Origin: Streptomyces stelliscabiei
Lineage (GTDB): Bacteria > Actinomycetota > Actinomycetes > Streptomycetales > Streptomycetaceae
DNA: 64,000 nt
NCBI RefSeq assembly: GCF_014873495.1
Contig: NZ_JADBGF010000001.1
Span: 310,001 to 374,000 of the forward strand
Direction: 5' to 3'
The notes below the pieces were generated by a model. The model was given only the letters and a program-made list of their open reading frames with translations. It ran no database searches and had not been told where the DNA came from. Of the stretch, positions 41,383 to 51,082 are shown piece by piece (position 1 is the first letter of the stretch; each line of letters begins with the position of its first letter). A program made the translations under genes and the position numbers.

Positions 41383-43203
41383 GTGGAACGACAACAGACG
41401 CAACACGCACGGCGCATGGGCAAGGCACTGCTGGTGGTGGTTGTGCTGCTGGCCGGTACCCTCCTCGCCGGCGCGGCACCCGCCTCCGCTCACGCGGTGC
41501 TGACCGGCAGCGACCCGCGCGAGGGTACGGTGCTGAAGACCGCGCCGGAACACGTCACGGTCTCCTTCAGCGAGTCCGTCGCGCTCACCGAGGACTCGGT
41601 GCGCGTCCTCGACCCCGACAGCCGCCCGGTGACCGCCGGCGACCCCGTGCGTGCGGACGGTAGGGCCGACACCGCGCGCGTGCCCCTCACCGACGGTCTG
41701 CAGCAGGGCACGTACACGGTCTCCTGGCGGGTGCTTTCCGAGGACAGCCACGCCGTCTCCGGTGCCTTCACCTTCTCCGTCGGCACGCCTTCGCAGACCC
41801 GCGCCGCATCCGCCGCCGAGCCTGCCGTGGCCCCGTCGGTCGACGTGCTGTACGGCATCGGCCGCTACGTCGCCTACGGGGGCCTGGCCCTGCTGATCGG
41901 CACCGCCGTATTCGTGCAGGTCTGCCGTCCCGGTGCCGGGGCCACGCAGGCGTTGCGCGGCCCGTTCCTGGCCGGCTGGTGGGCCCTGACACTGGCGACG
42001 ACCGCGCTGCTGCTGATGCGCGGTCCGTACGCGAGCGGAGACGGACCGGCCGGTGTGCTCGACCCTCGACTTCTGCGCGACACGGTGGACAGCCGACCGG
42101 GCATCGCACTGCTGGTCCGTCTCGCTCTACTCCTGCTGGTCGCCATGCTCCTGAGGCACGGCAGGTCCGAACAGCGACACGACCGGCGCACGGTCACGGT
42201 GGGCATCGCCCTCACTCTCGCTCTGGCCACGACCTGGGCAGCGGCCGAGCACGCCTCGACGGGCATCCAGGTGCCGGCCGCGATGACGTCCGCCGCACTG
42301 CACCTGCTGGCCATGTCCGTTTGGCTCGGCGGGCTGACCGCACTGCTGGTCACGCTGTACCGGGCACCGGCCGACGACCCGCTCCGGCCCACCGTCGTCG
42401 GTCGCTTCTCCCGGCTCGCCCTCGGTGCCGTGGGCGTACTGGCGGCCACCGGCATCTACCAGTCCTGGCGCGGCCTCGGTTCCTGGGACGCGTTCACCAC
42501 CCCCTACGGCAGGGTGCTCGCGCTGAAGACCGGGACCGTGATCCTCATGCTGACGGCGGCGTCGTACTCCCGGAGCTGGACTGAGCGGCTACTGCGCGTG
42601 CCCCCGGTACAACCCGTGCTCGTCACCGCGGGCAGCGGCCAAGGCACACCGCCCGACCCGCCGACGAAGGACGGCCCCGGTGCCGTGCCTGAAGCAGCCG
42701 GCATCGGCTCTGAGGGCGGCCGGCGCGGGCTGCGCAGGTCCGTGCTCGCGGAGGCCGTCATCGGTGTGGCAGTGCTCGCGCTCACGACCGTGCTGACGGG
42801 CAGCCAACCGGGGCGGGCCACCGTCGAGGCGGCGCGAGCCTCCACGGTGTCCGGACAGCCGGACGTGAACCTGACCGTGGTCCCGTTCGACACGGGCGCT
42901 CCGGCCGGGAGCGGCAGGGTGCAGATCACCCTGGAACCGGGCCAGGTCGGCCGGAACGTGGTCGAGGCCGTCGTATTCGGTGCCGACGGCGGCCTCATCG
43001 CCATCCCCGAACTACGCCTCACCTTCACCCAGACCGACAAACGCGTCGGCCCGCTCGATGCCGAACTCGTCGACCAGAGCGGCTACTGGGGCAGTGACAC
43101 CCTCGACCTCCCACTCGCCGGAACATGGACGATGCGGGCCACCGTCCGCGTCTCGGACATCGACCAGGTCACCGTCTCCAAGACCGTCGAGATCGCCTCG
43201 TGA
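41383..43203 (+). CDS. CopC-CopD fusion copper-resistance protein with C-terminal YtkA-like domain
   Basis: 606 residues. A signal peptide (KALLVVVVLLAGTLLAGAAP) precedes a CopC domain whose mature end, HAVLTGSDPREGTVLKTAPE, starts with the copper-ligand His. Strands such as VTVSFSESVALTEDSVRVLD and the loop DSHAVSGAFTFSVG complete it. About eight helices form the CopD domain (residues 150-420). The last 110 residues (VNLTVVPFDTGAPAGSGRVQ, VSDIDQVTVSKTVEIAS) form a YtkA/FixH-like beta domain. The GTG start follows GGAGAC; an ATG 11 codons later is possible. Probably copper import or delivery at the membrane. Confidence 0.9.
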   Translation: MERQQTQHARRMGKALLVVVVLLAGTLLAGAAPASAHAVLTGSDPREGTVLKTAPEHVTVSFSESVALTEDSVRVLDPDSRPVTAGDPVRADGRADTARVPLTDGLQQGTYTVSWRVLSEDSHAVSGAFTFSVGTPSQTRAASAAEPAVAPSVDVLYGIGRYVAYGGLALLIGTAVFVQVCRPGAGATQALRGPFLAGWWALTLATTALLLMRGPYASGDGPAGVLDPRLLRDTVDSRPGIALLVRLALLLLVAMLLRHGRSEQRHDRRTVTVGIALTLALATTWAAAEHASTGIQVPAAMTSAALHLLAMSVWLGGLTALLVTLYRAPADDPLRPTVVGRFSRLALGAVGVLAATGIYQSWRGLGSWDAFTTPYGRVLALKTGTVILMLTAASYSRSWTERLLRVPPVQPVLVTAGSGQGTPPDPPTKDGPGAVPEAAGIGSEGGRRGLRRSVLAEAVIGVAVLALTTVLTGSQPGRATVEAARASTVSGQPDVNLTVVPFDTGAPAGSGRVQITLEPGQVGRNVVEAVVFGADGGLIAIPELRLTFTQTDKRVGPLDAELVDQSGYWGSDTLDLPLAGTWTMRATVRVSDIDQVTVSKTVEIAS

Positions 43204-43824
43204 GGACGGGCCGGGACCATCGTCCTGAGGACGTGCGGCCCGCAGAACCCGGACGGGCCGCCAACTGCGGCCACGACGCCCGCGGCAGCCGATCGCCCGA
43301 AGTGACGAAGGAAGAGCCTCGGCCAGAGGCGGAACCGGATTGAGTCGCGTCGGGTGGAGGGCGCGAGGACTCAGCAACCCGGCGCCATGGGCGGCACGAG
43401 CCGGTTCCGCGGTCGGTGCAGCTCCCGGCCGCTGAGCAGGGCCGACCCGGCGAGGGGGCGAACCCCGGGCCGCTCGGGGCGGGCCTGCGTCAGCTGTCCC
43501 GGCCAGCGTCAGCCACCCGTCACGGGCCTGGAGCCGATGGCCGCGCAGGCCGCCTTCTCCGCGGTGTAGCCCGTCCGCGGGGTAGATCACCGGGTGATGT
43601 CCGGTCGGGGCGGAACTCCTACAGCGTGCGGAGTATCCGGGATCGGCCCGTCTCGGCAAGCGTGACACCGGCAAGGCACCACCGATCCGAAGGCCCTGCT
43701 TCCAGACGCTCCGTCAATACTGCGCTGCGCAAGCCACCCACGCCGAGCCCGCAGGGATGATCTCGAAATCTGGGCACCGCAGTCGACCGCGGGGCCCGTG
43801 CACCGCGACCAGGCTGACGGAACG
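43204..43824. other. Intergenic stretch, no supported gene
   Basis: 620 bp between convergent genes. Open frames are present on both strands but none has a domain, ribosome site or plausible protein composition. Confidence 0.45.
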
Positions 43825-44754
43825 TCACCGAACCCTGTGCCCATGGAGCCCGGACGGGCCGTTGACCTGTGGCCCCTCACCGGTTGTGGGGGTGTGGTCG
43901 GGCGGCGCGACGTGCCCGTCCCGGGCCGCGTCCGGCTCCTGGCGCTCCGACGTGGGGCGGTGGAGTTCCAGGAAGGAGCGCCTGTCGACGCTCCATCGGC
44001 CGGTGAGGATCCAGCCGGTGGAGTCGGCCGCGCGCAGCAGGGCGGTCGTGCCGACGCGGGCCCAGGGGAAGGGGCGGCCGTGGCGGCCGTGGGCGTCCTC
44101 CACGCGGACGGTGAGACGCTGGTCCACGTCTTCGTCCGCCGCCTCGGCCAGGAGGCGGCCACCGGGGCGGAGGAGGTCGCGCAGGCGGGTGAGGAGGGCT
44201 GCCGGGTCGCCCCCGATGCCGACGTTGCCGTCCATCAGCAGGACCGTGCCCCAGCGGCCCTCTCTCGGCAGGCGGTCGAAGACGGAGCGCCGTAGGGCGG
44301 CTCCGCCGTGGCGCCGGGTCCGGGCGACGGCGGCCGGGCTGACGTCCACACCGAGGGCTGTGACGCCACGTGCGGCCAGGGCGGCCACCAGCCGCCCCGG
44401 ACCGCAGCCGACGTCCAGGACGGGGCCGGTGCAACGGCCCAGCACTTCGGTGTCGGCGGCGTCGGGGGCGGCGCACCAGCGCTCCACCTCCAGTGGAAGC
44501 AGCTCGGCCTCCCCCGGAGTGAGGGGCCCCAGGCTGCGCAGGTACAGCGGGCCCCGGCCGGCGCGCAGGGCCTGGGCGTAAGGGTCGTCCGTCCAGGGCT
44601 TGCCCGGCGCCACGGACGTCACGAAGCGGTCGGCGCACGGCGCGGGCACGATGCGCCGCTCGGGCGGCTGAACGTCGGTCTGCGGCCGGGGCGCCGTGTC
44701 GCTTCGTTCCGCCGGCTCGACGACGGATTCCGTACCGACAGCCGCGCCGCTCAC
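43825..44754 (-). CDS. Class I SAM-dependent methyltransferase
   Basis: 309 residues. Motif I is clear: GPVLDVGCGPGRLVAALAAR. The downstream acidic residue is in TALGVDVSPAA, and WGTVLLMDGNVGIGGDPAAL is motif II. The N-terminal 80 residues precede the fold (KPWTDDPYAQALRAGRGPLY ... PLTPGEAELLPLEVERWC), and a hydrophilic tail follows. The GTG start overlaps the stop of the DUF2064 gene (GTGA), so three genes on this strand are coupled. Substrate unknown; the neighbours suggest a sugar or glycolipid. Confidence 0.88.
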   Translation of the reverse strand: MSGAAVGTESVVEPAERSDTAPRPQTDVQPPERRIVPAPCADRFVTSVAPGKPWTDDPYAQALRAGRGPLYLRSLGPLTPGEAELLPLEVERWCAAPDAADTEVLGRCTGPVLDVGCGPGRLVAALAARGVTALGVDVSPAAVARTRRHGGAALRRSVFDRLPREGRWGTVLLMDGNVGIGGDPAALLTRLRDLLRPGGRLLAEAADEDVDQRLTVRVEDAHGRHGRPFPWARVGTTALLRAADSTGWILTGRWSVDRRSFLELHRPTSERQEPDAARDGHVAPPDHTPTTGEGPQVNGPSGLHGHRVR

Positions 44755-45398
44755 CGGGTCACCTCCGCGAGCGAGTGCAGGACGGTGGCGAAGTGCGAGC
44801 CGGGTGGACACAGGCCGGCGACCGAGGCGGCATCGGACGCGGTGTCGACGTCCCGCAGCAGTGGGAGGTCGCGGACCGTCAGCCCCGCCTCGACGAGTCT
44901 GCGCCGCTGGATCGCGCCGGTGCGGTCGGTGGACATGGGTACACCCCGGACGAGCGACCCGGCGCGGGAGGGGTCGGCGAGGCCGAGAGCCCAGAAGCCG
45001 CCGTCGGCGGCCGGGCCGAACCAGGCGTCGTGGCCGTCCGTGCCGACATCGGCCAGCAGGCCGGCAGTGAGCTGCGGGGTGTCCATGCCGACCAGCAGTG
45101 CCGGCCCGTCGTCGCAGAGGGCGAAGGCGCCCGCGATCCGCTCGTCCAGCCCTCCTGACACCTGCGGGACGATGTCGAAACCCGGCGGCAGCCAAGGGCC
45201 CGGCGTTCCGTCGAGGACGAGCACCCGGCGCCGGGCCGGGACCCGGAGCAGGGTGCGGAGGGTGTCGGTGAGGGCGGCCTCGGCCAGGCCCGCCGCCTCG
45301 TACGGCGTGTAGGGCGGCGTGAGCCGGGTCTTGACGCGGCCGGGGACCGGTTCCTTGGCGATGATCAGCAGTGTGGCCGCTGCCGTGACGGTGTTCAC
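44751..45398 (-). CDS. TIGR04282/DUF2064-family nucleotidyl- or glycosyltransferase-like protein
   Basis: 215 residues, a GT-A-like fold related to CofC and MobA. Family hallmarks: LLIIAKEPVPGRVKTRLTPP, a LVGMDTPQLTAGLLADVGTD metal-site region and GPAADGGFWALGLADPSRAG. Related proteins occur in arsenosugar and other glycan clusters beside GT2 enzymes, as here. Its ATG overlaps the stop of the GT2 gene by four bases, and its stop overlaps the methyltransferase start. The reaction is not established; transfer of a nucleotide or sugar is likely. Confidence 0.88.
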   Translation of the reverse strand: MNTVTAAATLLIIAKEPVPGRVKTRLTPPYTPYEAAGLAEAALTDTLRTLLRVPARRRVLVLDGTPGPWLPPGFDIVPQVSGGLDERIAGAFALCDDGPALLVGMDTPQLTAGLLADVGTDGHDAWFGPAADGGFWALGLADPSRAGSLVRGVPMSTDRTGAIQRRRLVEAGLTVRDLPLLRDVDTASDAASVAGLCPPGSHFATVLHSLAEVTR

Positions 45399-46126
45399 CG
45401 CGCCCCTCCTGCGATCGGCGCGTTCGGGCCGGTGGAGGTGTGACCGATACCGGCCGACTGCTCGGCGAGAACGGCACGCATGTCACGGACCGCCTGCCAG
45501 GTGCCCCGCCAGGTACCGGTGACCTTCGAACGGCCCGTACGCGGGTGGTACGGCACGTCCGTCTCCTGAATGCGCCAGCCGGCGTCGGCGGCCCGGACCA
45601 CCATCTGCAGCGGGTAGCCGGAGCGGCGATCGCTCAGGCCCAGGCCCAGCAGCGCTTCGCGGCGAGCCGCCCGCATCGGGCCCACGTCGCGCAGGCGCAG
45701 GCCGGTACGACGGCGGATCAGCCGTGCCAGTTCGAGATTGGCGAGCCGGGCGTGCAGGGGCCAGGCCCCGAGAGCGGTGGGCCGGCGTCGCCCCAGCGCA
45801 AGGTCGATGGAGCCGTCGAGGACGGGTCCGGCGACAGCCGGCAGCAGGCGGGGGTCGAGTGAGGCGTCGCAGTCGCAGAAGCAGACCACGTCGGCCGTGG
45901 CGGCGGTCAGCCCCGCGTGGCAGGCGGCGCCGAAGCCGCGGCGTGGCTCGTGGACCACCTGCGCCCCTAGGTCGCGGGCGATGTCGGGGGATCCGTCGGT
46001 GGAGCCGTTGTCGACGACGATCGCGCGCCAGCCGGGCGGGATGCGGTGCAGCACCCAGGGCAGGGCTTCGGCCTCGTCGAGGCAGGGCAGCACGACGTCC
46101 ACGGAGGGAGAGGTTGTCTCGATCAC
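45395..46126 (-). CDS. Family 2 glycosyltransferase
   Basis: 243 residues from a GTG at 46126 without a strong ribosome site (it may be leaderless). GT-A fold: VDVVLPCLDEAEALPWVLHR, AIVVDNGSTDGSPDIARDLG, then the D-x-D region DVVCFCDCDASLDPRLLPAV. The C-terminal GPMRAARREALLGLGLSDRR and GWRIQETDVPYHPRTGRSKV are typical of polyprenyl-phosphate-type GT2 enzymes, but no membrane helix follows. First of three overlapping genes (GT2, DUF2064, methyltransferase). Divergent from the response-regulator gene by 113 bp. Confidence 0.88.
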   Translation of the reverse strand: MIETTSPSVDVVLPCLDEAEALPWVLHRIPPGWRAIVVDNGSTDGSPDIARDLGAQVVHEPRRGFGAACHAGLTAATADVVCFCDCDASLDPRLLPAVAGPVLDGSIDLALGRRRPTALGAWPLHARLANLELARLIRRRTGLRLRDVGPMRAARREALLGLGLSDRRSGYPLQMVVRAADAGWRIQETDVPYHPRTGRSKVTGTWRGTWQAVRDMRAVLAEQSAGIGHTSTGPNAPIAGGAR

Positions 46127-46239
46127 CCCACTGAGCCTACGAACGCGGAGCGGACATAAGGGATGTGACATCCTTACGGATCGCTGACGTCCGCCGTCGC
46201 ACCGCTGGGCGACGGGACGCCGGTGCGAGACTCACTCGT

Positions 46240-46974
46240 GTGAAACGCGTACTTGTCGTGGACGACGATCCCACCGTCTCCGAGGTCGTCGCGGGGTACC
46301 TGCATCGGGCGGGCTTCTCAGTCGACGTCGCCGCCGACGGCCCCGCCGCCGTGGAGACGGCAGCCTCCCGACCACCCGACCTGGTGGTACTGGACCTGAT
46401 GCTGCCCGGAATGGACGGGCTGGAGGTGTGCCGCCGCATCCGAGCGAACGGTCCCTTGCCAGTGATCATGCTGACCGCGCGGGGAGACGAGGAGGATCGC
46501 ATTCTCGGCCTGGAGGTCGGAGCGGACGACTACGTCACCAAGCCCTTCAGCCCGCGCGAGCTGGTGCTGCGTGTGGAGTCCGTGCTCCGCCGCGCCGGAA
46601 CCCTGGCCGCCACGCGAACCGAGCCCGCGGAGCCCTGGCTGCGCAGCGGCCCGCTCGCCCTGGATCCCACCGCACGACGCGCCACCCGCAGCGGCGCCGA
46701 ACTGGCCCTTACGACAAGGGAGTTCGATCTACTGGAGTTCTTTCTCCGCAACCCCGGCCGGGCAACGAGCCGCGAGGAACTCATGCGCCAGGTCTGGGGC
46801 TGGGACTTCGGCGACCTGTCGACGGTGACGGTCCACGTCCGGCGCCTGCGGGAGAAGGTCGAGGACGACCCCGCCAAACCTCATCTGATCAGCACCGTCT
46901 GGGGCGTCGGATACCGCTTCGACCCTCCCCCGTCGGACGTCACCCACGGGAGAGGAGCCGGCGATGGTCGGTGA
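46240..46974 (+). CDS. OmpR/PhoB-family response regulator
   Basis: 244 residues. Receiver domain: RVLVVDDDPTVSEVVAGYLH acidic pair, phospho-acceptor Asp in DLVVLDLMLPGMDGLEVCRR, and the conserved Lys in ADDYVTKPFSPRELVLRVES. C-terminal winged helix: LTTREFDLLEFFLRNPGRAT, MRQVWGWDFGDLSTVTVHVR and LISTVWGVGYRF. The GTG at 46240 fits the family start, although no ribosome site is seen, so a leaderless transcript is possible. It overlaps the histidine-kinase gene by 11 bp. Divergent from the glycan genes, which it may control. Confidence 0.93.
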   Translation: MKRVLVVDDDPTVSEVVAGYLHRAGFSVDVAADGPAAVETAASRPPDLVVLDLMLPGMDGLEVCRRIRANGPLPVIMLTARGDEEDRILGLEVGADDYVTKPFSPRELVLRVESVLRRAGTLAATRTEPAEPWLRSGPLALDPTARRATRSGAELALTTREFDLLEFFLRNPGRATSREELMRQVWGWDFGDLSTVTVHVRRLREKVEDDPAKPHLISTVWGVGYRFDPPPSDVTHGRGAGDGR

Positions 46975-48076
46975 CACGCTGCTCATCGCCCTCTACGCCG
47001 CCGTCGGCGCGGCAGCCGCAGGGCTGACCGGTGCGGCGGCCCTGCGGCTGCTCCGCGACCGATCGGTCGCACTGTCCCTGTCCGTCGTCGCGGCCGTCAC
47101 GGTCGCCGCGATGCTCGCCGGCACGATGCTGGTGTCCTGGGCGATGCTCCTCTCGGAGCACGACCTGTGGGTGGTCACGATGGTGTGCCTCATGGCCGCC
47201 GTCGCCTCCTTCGCCGTCGCCCTGCTGCTGGGCCGCCGTGTCGTCCGGGGAAGCCGGGCCCTCGCCGAGGCCACCCGCGCCCTCGGCGACGACGGCAACT
47301 TCGTCCCGCCCACCACCGCGCTCACCGCCGAACTCGCCCAGCTGAGCCGTCAGCTGGCCACGACGAGCGCCAGACTGGCCGCCTCCCGGGAGCGGGAGCA
47401 GGCGCTGGAAGCGTCCCGCCGCGAGCTGGTGGCCTGGATCTCCCACGACCTGCGCACGCCGCTGGCCGGACTCCAGGCGATGACCGAGGCCCTGGAGGAC
47501 GGCCTGGTCGACAACCCGCACGTCTACCACAGCCGCATCCGCACCGAGGTCGGGCGGATGAGCGAGATGGTCAGCGACCTCTTCGAACTGTCACGCATCC
47601 AGGCCGGCGTCCTCGCCCTGACCCCGACCCGCATGTCGGTCTACGACCTGATCGGCGACGCCATCGCCGGTGCCGACGCCCTGGCCAGGGAGCACGGGGT
47701 ACGTCTGGTGGGCGCCGGGGTGGAGCAGGTGCCCGTCGAGGTCGACGGTCGGGAGATGTCCCGTGTCCTGGTCAACCTGCTCGTCAACGCCATCCGCCGC
47801 ACTCCGGCCGACGGCACCGTAGCGATCTCCGCACGCCGGGAGGCCGACCGTGTCGTGCTGGCGGTGACCGACGGCTGCGGCGGCATTGCCCCCGAGGACC
47901 TGCCCCGCGTCTTCGACACCGGATGGCGCGGCACCCACGCCCGGACCCCGCCCGCCGGAGCCGGACTGGGCCTGGCCATCGTGCGCGGCATCGTCGAGGC
48001 CCACCAAGGACACGCGGCTGTGTCCAATGTGCCGGGCGGCTGCCGGTTCGAGGTCCATCTGCCCGCAGCGGTCTGA
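46964..48076 (+). CDS. Sensor histidine kinase
   Basis: 370 residues. Two or three N-terminal helices (LLIALYAAVGAAAAGLTGAA, LSLSVVAAVTVAAMLAGTML, VTMVCLMAAVASFAVALLLG) come with almost no extracytoplasmic domain, so it probably senses a membrane signal. Next come a HAMP-like linker, the H box RELVAWISHDLRTPLAGLQA, N box VLVNLLVNAIRRTPADGTVA, and G boxes DGCGGIAPEDLPRVFDTGWR and AGAGLGLAIVRGIVEAH. The ATG follows GGAGAGGAG. Cognate to the response regulator upstream. A hairpin 10 bp after the stop is a likely terminator. Confidence 0.93.
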   Translation: MVGDTLLIALYAAVGAAAAGLTGAAALRLLRDRSVALSLSVVAAVTVAAMLAGTMLVSWAMLLSEHDLWVVTMVCLMAAVASFAVALLLGRRVVRGSRALAEATRALGDDGNFVPPTTALTAELAQLSRQLATTSARLAASREREQALEASRRELVAWISHDLRTPLAGLQAMTEALEDGLVDNPHVYHSRIRTEVGRMSEMVSDLFELSRIQAGVLALTPTRMSVYDLIGDAIAGADALAREHGVRLVGAGVEQVPVEVDGREMSRVLVNLLVNAIRRTPADGTVAISARREADRVVLAVTDGCGGIAPEDLPRVFDTGWRGTHARTPPAGAGLGLAIVRGIVEAHQGHAAVSNVPGGCRFEVHLPAAV

Positions 48077-48084
48077 GGTCGGGG

Positions 48085-48108
48085 CGGGAACGATCCGTGA
48101 TCGTCCCG
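48085..48108 (+). terminator. Hairpin after the histidine-kinase gene
   Basis: CGGGAACGATC pairs with GATCGTCCCG around CGT with one bulged base. It lies just past the stop and 47 bp before the transposon's target duplication. Confidence 0.55.
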
Positions 48109-48202
48109 AAGGAGCGGACCGGCCGGAGGAATCCCAGCCGGTCCCTTGGTCACTCCCCTTGGGCCAGGGCTTCGGCGTAGTTGCTTGATGTCCGGTTCGT
48201 GA

Positions 48203-49387
48203 TCACGCGAGTCCCAGGACAGCGAGCGGGCGTCGTGCGTCGCGAGCGTTGTGGCGCAGAGCGGCTGCGATGTTCGTGACGCCGGTCAGCTGCAGGGCTC
48301 CGATTGCGAGGTTGCGCCAGGTGGCCATTGCGCGGGGTGCGTTTCCGGTCCGCAGTTGTGAGGCATCCTCGGCGAAGGTGGTGTCCCGGACGTGGTGCAG
48401 GGCCTCCACCTTCCAGTGGCCACGCACGAGGGAGGCCAGTTTTGCGGGGGTGGCCTGCTCGGAGGTGAGGCTGGTGACGGCGTAGACGGTCTTCACGGTG
48501 GTCTTGCCGGTCTTGCGGTCGGTGCGGCGGCGCTTGATCTGGATGGCCTGGCGGGCGCCGGGAAAGAGCAGGTTGTTCACGGTGCACGCCTTGATCCGGC
48601 GGATTTCCAAGCGGCCATGGCCGGTACTGCGGGAGCGTCCTTGAAGAGGGATCTGCTTCCAGGGAAGGGACTTCAGCTGCTTGCGCAGTTTCTTCTGGTT
48701 GCCCTTGACGAGCACGATGTAGTGAGAGCCGCGGCTCAGCAGGTAGTCGGCGTGCTCGCGCTGGGTGTGCATCGCGTCGCTGGTGACGACGGTTCCGGCC
48801 AGGTCGGCGACGGTGTCCAGCAGCGGCTTAAAGCAGGTGATCTCGTTCGTCTTCTCGCCGACGTCCAGCTGGGCCAAGACCAGGCCGGTGGTGTGGTCTA
48901 GGGCGGCGAGCAGGTGGATCCTCCGGCCTTCGGCCTTGGCCGCCCCACGCAGGCTCTTGCCGTCCACTGCCAGCGCGCGCAGACCGCTCGCGGTGCGGGT
49001 ACGGCGGTCGGCGAGCCAGCGGCCCACGGCTCGATCCAGGGCGTCGCCGTCGATCCTGGCCAGCAGTCGGCGGACCGTCGATTCCGCGGGCAGCAGCCGC
49101 TCGGGAATCAGTGGATCGGGATGTGCGCCGACAGCTTGCAGCACCTGCGGCGGGGCGTCGGCGATCCACTCGCCGACCGCCAACAGTGACCTCGCCCCGG
49201 CCAGTACTGCGCACGCGGTGAGCGCGAGCACGGCGGTCAGGGCGTGTCGCACCCCGCGCGGATCACGCGGGTCGGGCACCTCGGCCAGCCGTTCCAACAG
49301 GCCCGGCACGTCTGCGGGTTCGACCCGTGGATGGCCGCGGAGTTGGTCAAGAGCGGGTTGGATTGGCAATGATGCGTTGGCAGGCAC
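48203..49387 (-). CDS. ISAs1-family transposase
   Basis: 394 residues. N-terminal DDE_Tnp_1-associated region ([40 protein letters not shown]) and the catalytic domain. The first Asp is in [20 protein letters not shown], the second in [20 protein letters not shown], and the Glu within [20 protein letters not shown]. The ending [20 protein letters not shown] is typical. The GTG start is 32 bp from the inserted IS1380 element, so its native promoter region has been displaced. The reading frame is intact. Confidence 0.92.
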   Translation of the reverse strand: MPANASLPIQPALDQLRGHPRVEPADVPGLLERLAEVPDPRDPRGVRHALTAVLALTACAVLAGARSLLAVGEWIADAPPQVLQAVGAHPDPLIPERLLPAESTVRRLLARIDGDALDRAVGRWLADRRTRTASGLRALAVDGKSLRGAAKAEGRRIHLLAALDHTTGLVLAQLDVGEKTNEITCFKPLLDTVADLAGTVVTSDAMHTQREHADYLLSRGSHYIVLVKGNQKKLRKQLKSLPWKQIPLQGRSRSTGHGRLEIRRIKACTVNNLLFPGARQAIQIKRRRTDRKTGKTTVKTVYAVTSLTSEQATPAKLASLVRGHWKVEALHHVRDTTFAEDASQLRTGNAPRAMATWRNLAIGALQLTGVTNIAAALRHNARDARRPLAVLGLA

Positions 49388-49418
49388 GGGCTTCCACTTG
49401 AAATCACGAGGCGTCTAG

Positions 49419-51078
49419 CCTCGATCTTGCGTGACGGTCCGCCGACGGGGTCGGTGGACCGTTTTCGTGCTGTGGGCTGAGGCTGGGCAGGTTGAGGGCC
49501 CGAGTGTCGTCTCGGATGGACGCCGGGTTCCACTGTTCCGGCTGGAGGGTTCTCTCGTAGGGGCGGGTGAATCCGTTGTTCATCCCGGGTTCGGCAGGCG
49601 TGCGAGCCGTTCGAGGGCGGCGGTGATGTGACTGGTCCAGGGCCAGTGCCTTGCCAGGCGGAGGATCCGCCGACGACCGGTGGTCACGAACTGCCCCGCC
49701 GTGGTGAACAGGCGGAGCCGCAGGCGGCGGGGTTCCCAGAGACGGGCCTTGCCGGTCAGGGCGAGCATCGGCATCCAGGCCAGCAGGTCGAGAGCGATCT
49801 GCACGATCTCCAACCAGATCCGGTTCTGGGCCGTGCGGTGCAGAGGAAGATTCCGCAGGCCGGTGGCCCGGGCGGCCCGGATGCGGTCCTCGGCCCGGGC
49901 CCGCAGCCGGTGACGGAGCTCGAGCTCGGCGATCGGTCGGCCGGAGGTGTTGGTGGCGAAACACGTCAGACGCAAGCCGTCCGCGTCCGTGAGCCTCAAC
50001 TGTGCCCCGGGGTGCGGCCGTTCCTTCCTGACGATCAGCCGCATCCCCCTGGGCCAGCCGTCCAGAACGTCGCCGGTGAGTTCTGCGACCCAGGCGCCGT
50101 CCCGGATCTCGCCGCCGGTCTCGACGGCCGCCGTCCAGGCCGAGGCCGGAACCTTCAGCACGTGCTGGTGGATCGCGTCGGTGATCACCATGCCGGCCGA
50201 GTAGGACAGCCACCGTCCCCGCTGAGCGAGCCAGCCCACGAAGTCGTGGGTGCCGCCCGCGGAGTCGGTGCGGATCAGGGTCCGGCGCCCACGCCGGTAC
50301 TTCTTCGGCAGCTGGGCCAGCGCCAGTTGGGCGGCGGTGACGTGGTCGGACGCGGTGTTCGAGCCCGCGTTTCCTGGTCTGAGCAGGGCCGCGACCGGTT
50401 CCCCCGTGCCGCCCGGTCCGTGGTCGACGAAGCCCATCAGCGGGTGATGGCCGTAGGTCCGCTTCCAGGTGGGTGCGGCGTCCTCCTTGTCCGAGTGCGC
50501 GATCACCAGCACCCCGTCGAGGTCCACGGTCACCGTCCCGCCCGCATCAGGCGCTGCCCGTCCGGCCAACCGCCAGGCACGTTGACGGACTTCAGCCCGC
50601 TCGGAACGGACGGCTTGTAGGGCCTTCTCCCCGGAAGCTGCGAGGGTGTCGATGAGGCGGGAGACCGTCGGGTCGGAGGCGACCGGCCCGAACACGGCCG
50701 GCTCGGCCCGCAGCATGCCGATATCGGCCAGGCAGTCCCCGCCCATCGCGACCGCCAGCGCGAGGTCCAGGAGGATCTTCCCGGGATCGTGGACGGCCCG
50801 CGGCTTGCGCCAGGGCGCCAGGGCTGCCGATATCGCCTGGTCAAGACCCGTCTTGCGGACCGCCTCCAGCAGCAGGACCGCACCGGCCTGCGAGACCACC
50901 TGCCGACCGTCTCCCTGGACACGGACACGCGGGTACGACGAGATAGGCTCTCTCACCTGGAAAGTGCTCTTTTCCTTGCAGCCAACAGGACCCTCAGCAA
51001 GTCCTATCGTTGCAGGTCAAGGGCACTTTCTGTGTTTCTGATCAACTCTTGGACAGCCCACCTCGTGAAAGCGCGAGG
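49419..51078 (-). mobile_element. IS1380-family insertion sequence
   Basis: 1660 bp. Ends CCTCG (49419) and CGAGG (51078) are inverted and flanked by CTAG on both sides (49415-49418, 51079-51082), the 4-bp duplication typical of IS1380. It carries one transposase. It sits just upstream of the ISAs1 transposase start, inside the larger transposon. Confidence 0.85.
49580..50956 (-). CDS. IS1380-family transposase
   Basis: 458 residues, a complete IS1380-type DDE transposase. Features: VVSQAGAVLLLEAVRKTGLD, GKILLDLALAVAMGGDCLAD, the first Asp in GGTVTVDLDGVLVIAHSDKE, KRTYGHHPLMGFVDHGPGGT, and the second Asp in RRTLIRTDSAGGTHDFVGWL. The C-terminal RTAQNRIWLEIVQIALDLLA and RRRILRLARHWPWTSHITAA are standard. 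The GTG start has no good ribosome site. No frameshift is visible, so the element is probably functional. Confidence 0.92.
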   Translation of the reverse strand: MREPISSYPRVRVQGDGRQVVSQAGAVLLLEAVRKTGLDQAISAALAPWRKPRAVHDPGKILLDLALAVAMGGDCLADIGMLRAEPAVFGPVASDPTVSRLIDTLAASGEKALQAVRSERAEVRQRAWRLAGRAAPDAGGTVTVDLDGVLVIAHSDKEDAAPTWKRTYGHHPLMGFVDHGPGGTGEPVAALLRPGNAGSNTASDHVTAAQLALAQLPKKYRRGRRTLIRTDSAGGTHDFVGWLAQRGRWLSYSAGMVITDAIHQHVLKVPASAWTAAVETGGEIRDGAWVAELTGDVLDGWPRGMRLIVRKERPHPGAQLRLTDADGLRLTCFATNTSGRPIAELELRHRLRARAEDRIRAARATGLRNLPLHRTAQNRIWLEIVQIALDLLAWMPMLALTGKARLWEPRRLRLRLFTTAGQFVTTGRRRILRLARHWPWTSHITAALERLARLPNPG

Positions 51079-51082
51079 CTAG

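Noticed and set aside
43204..43824. Short frames between the CopC-CopD and methyltransferase genes
   Set aside because: No ribosome site, domain or hydrophobic segment; composition is that of GC-rich non-coding DNA.
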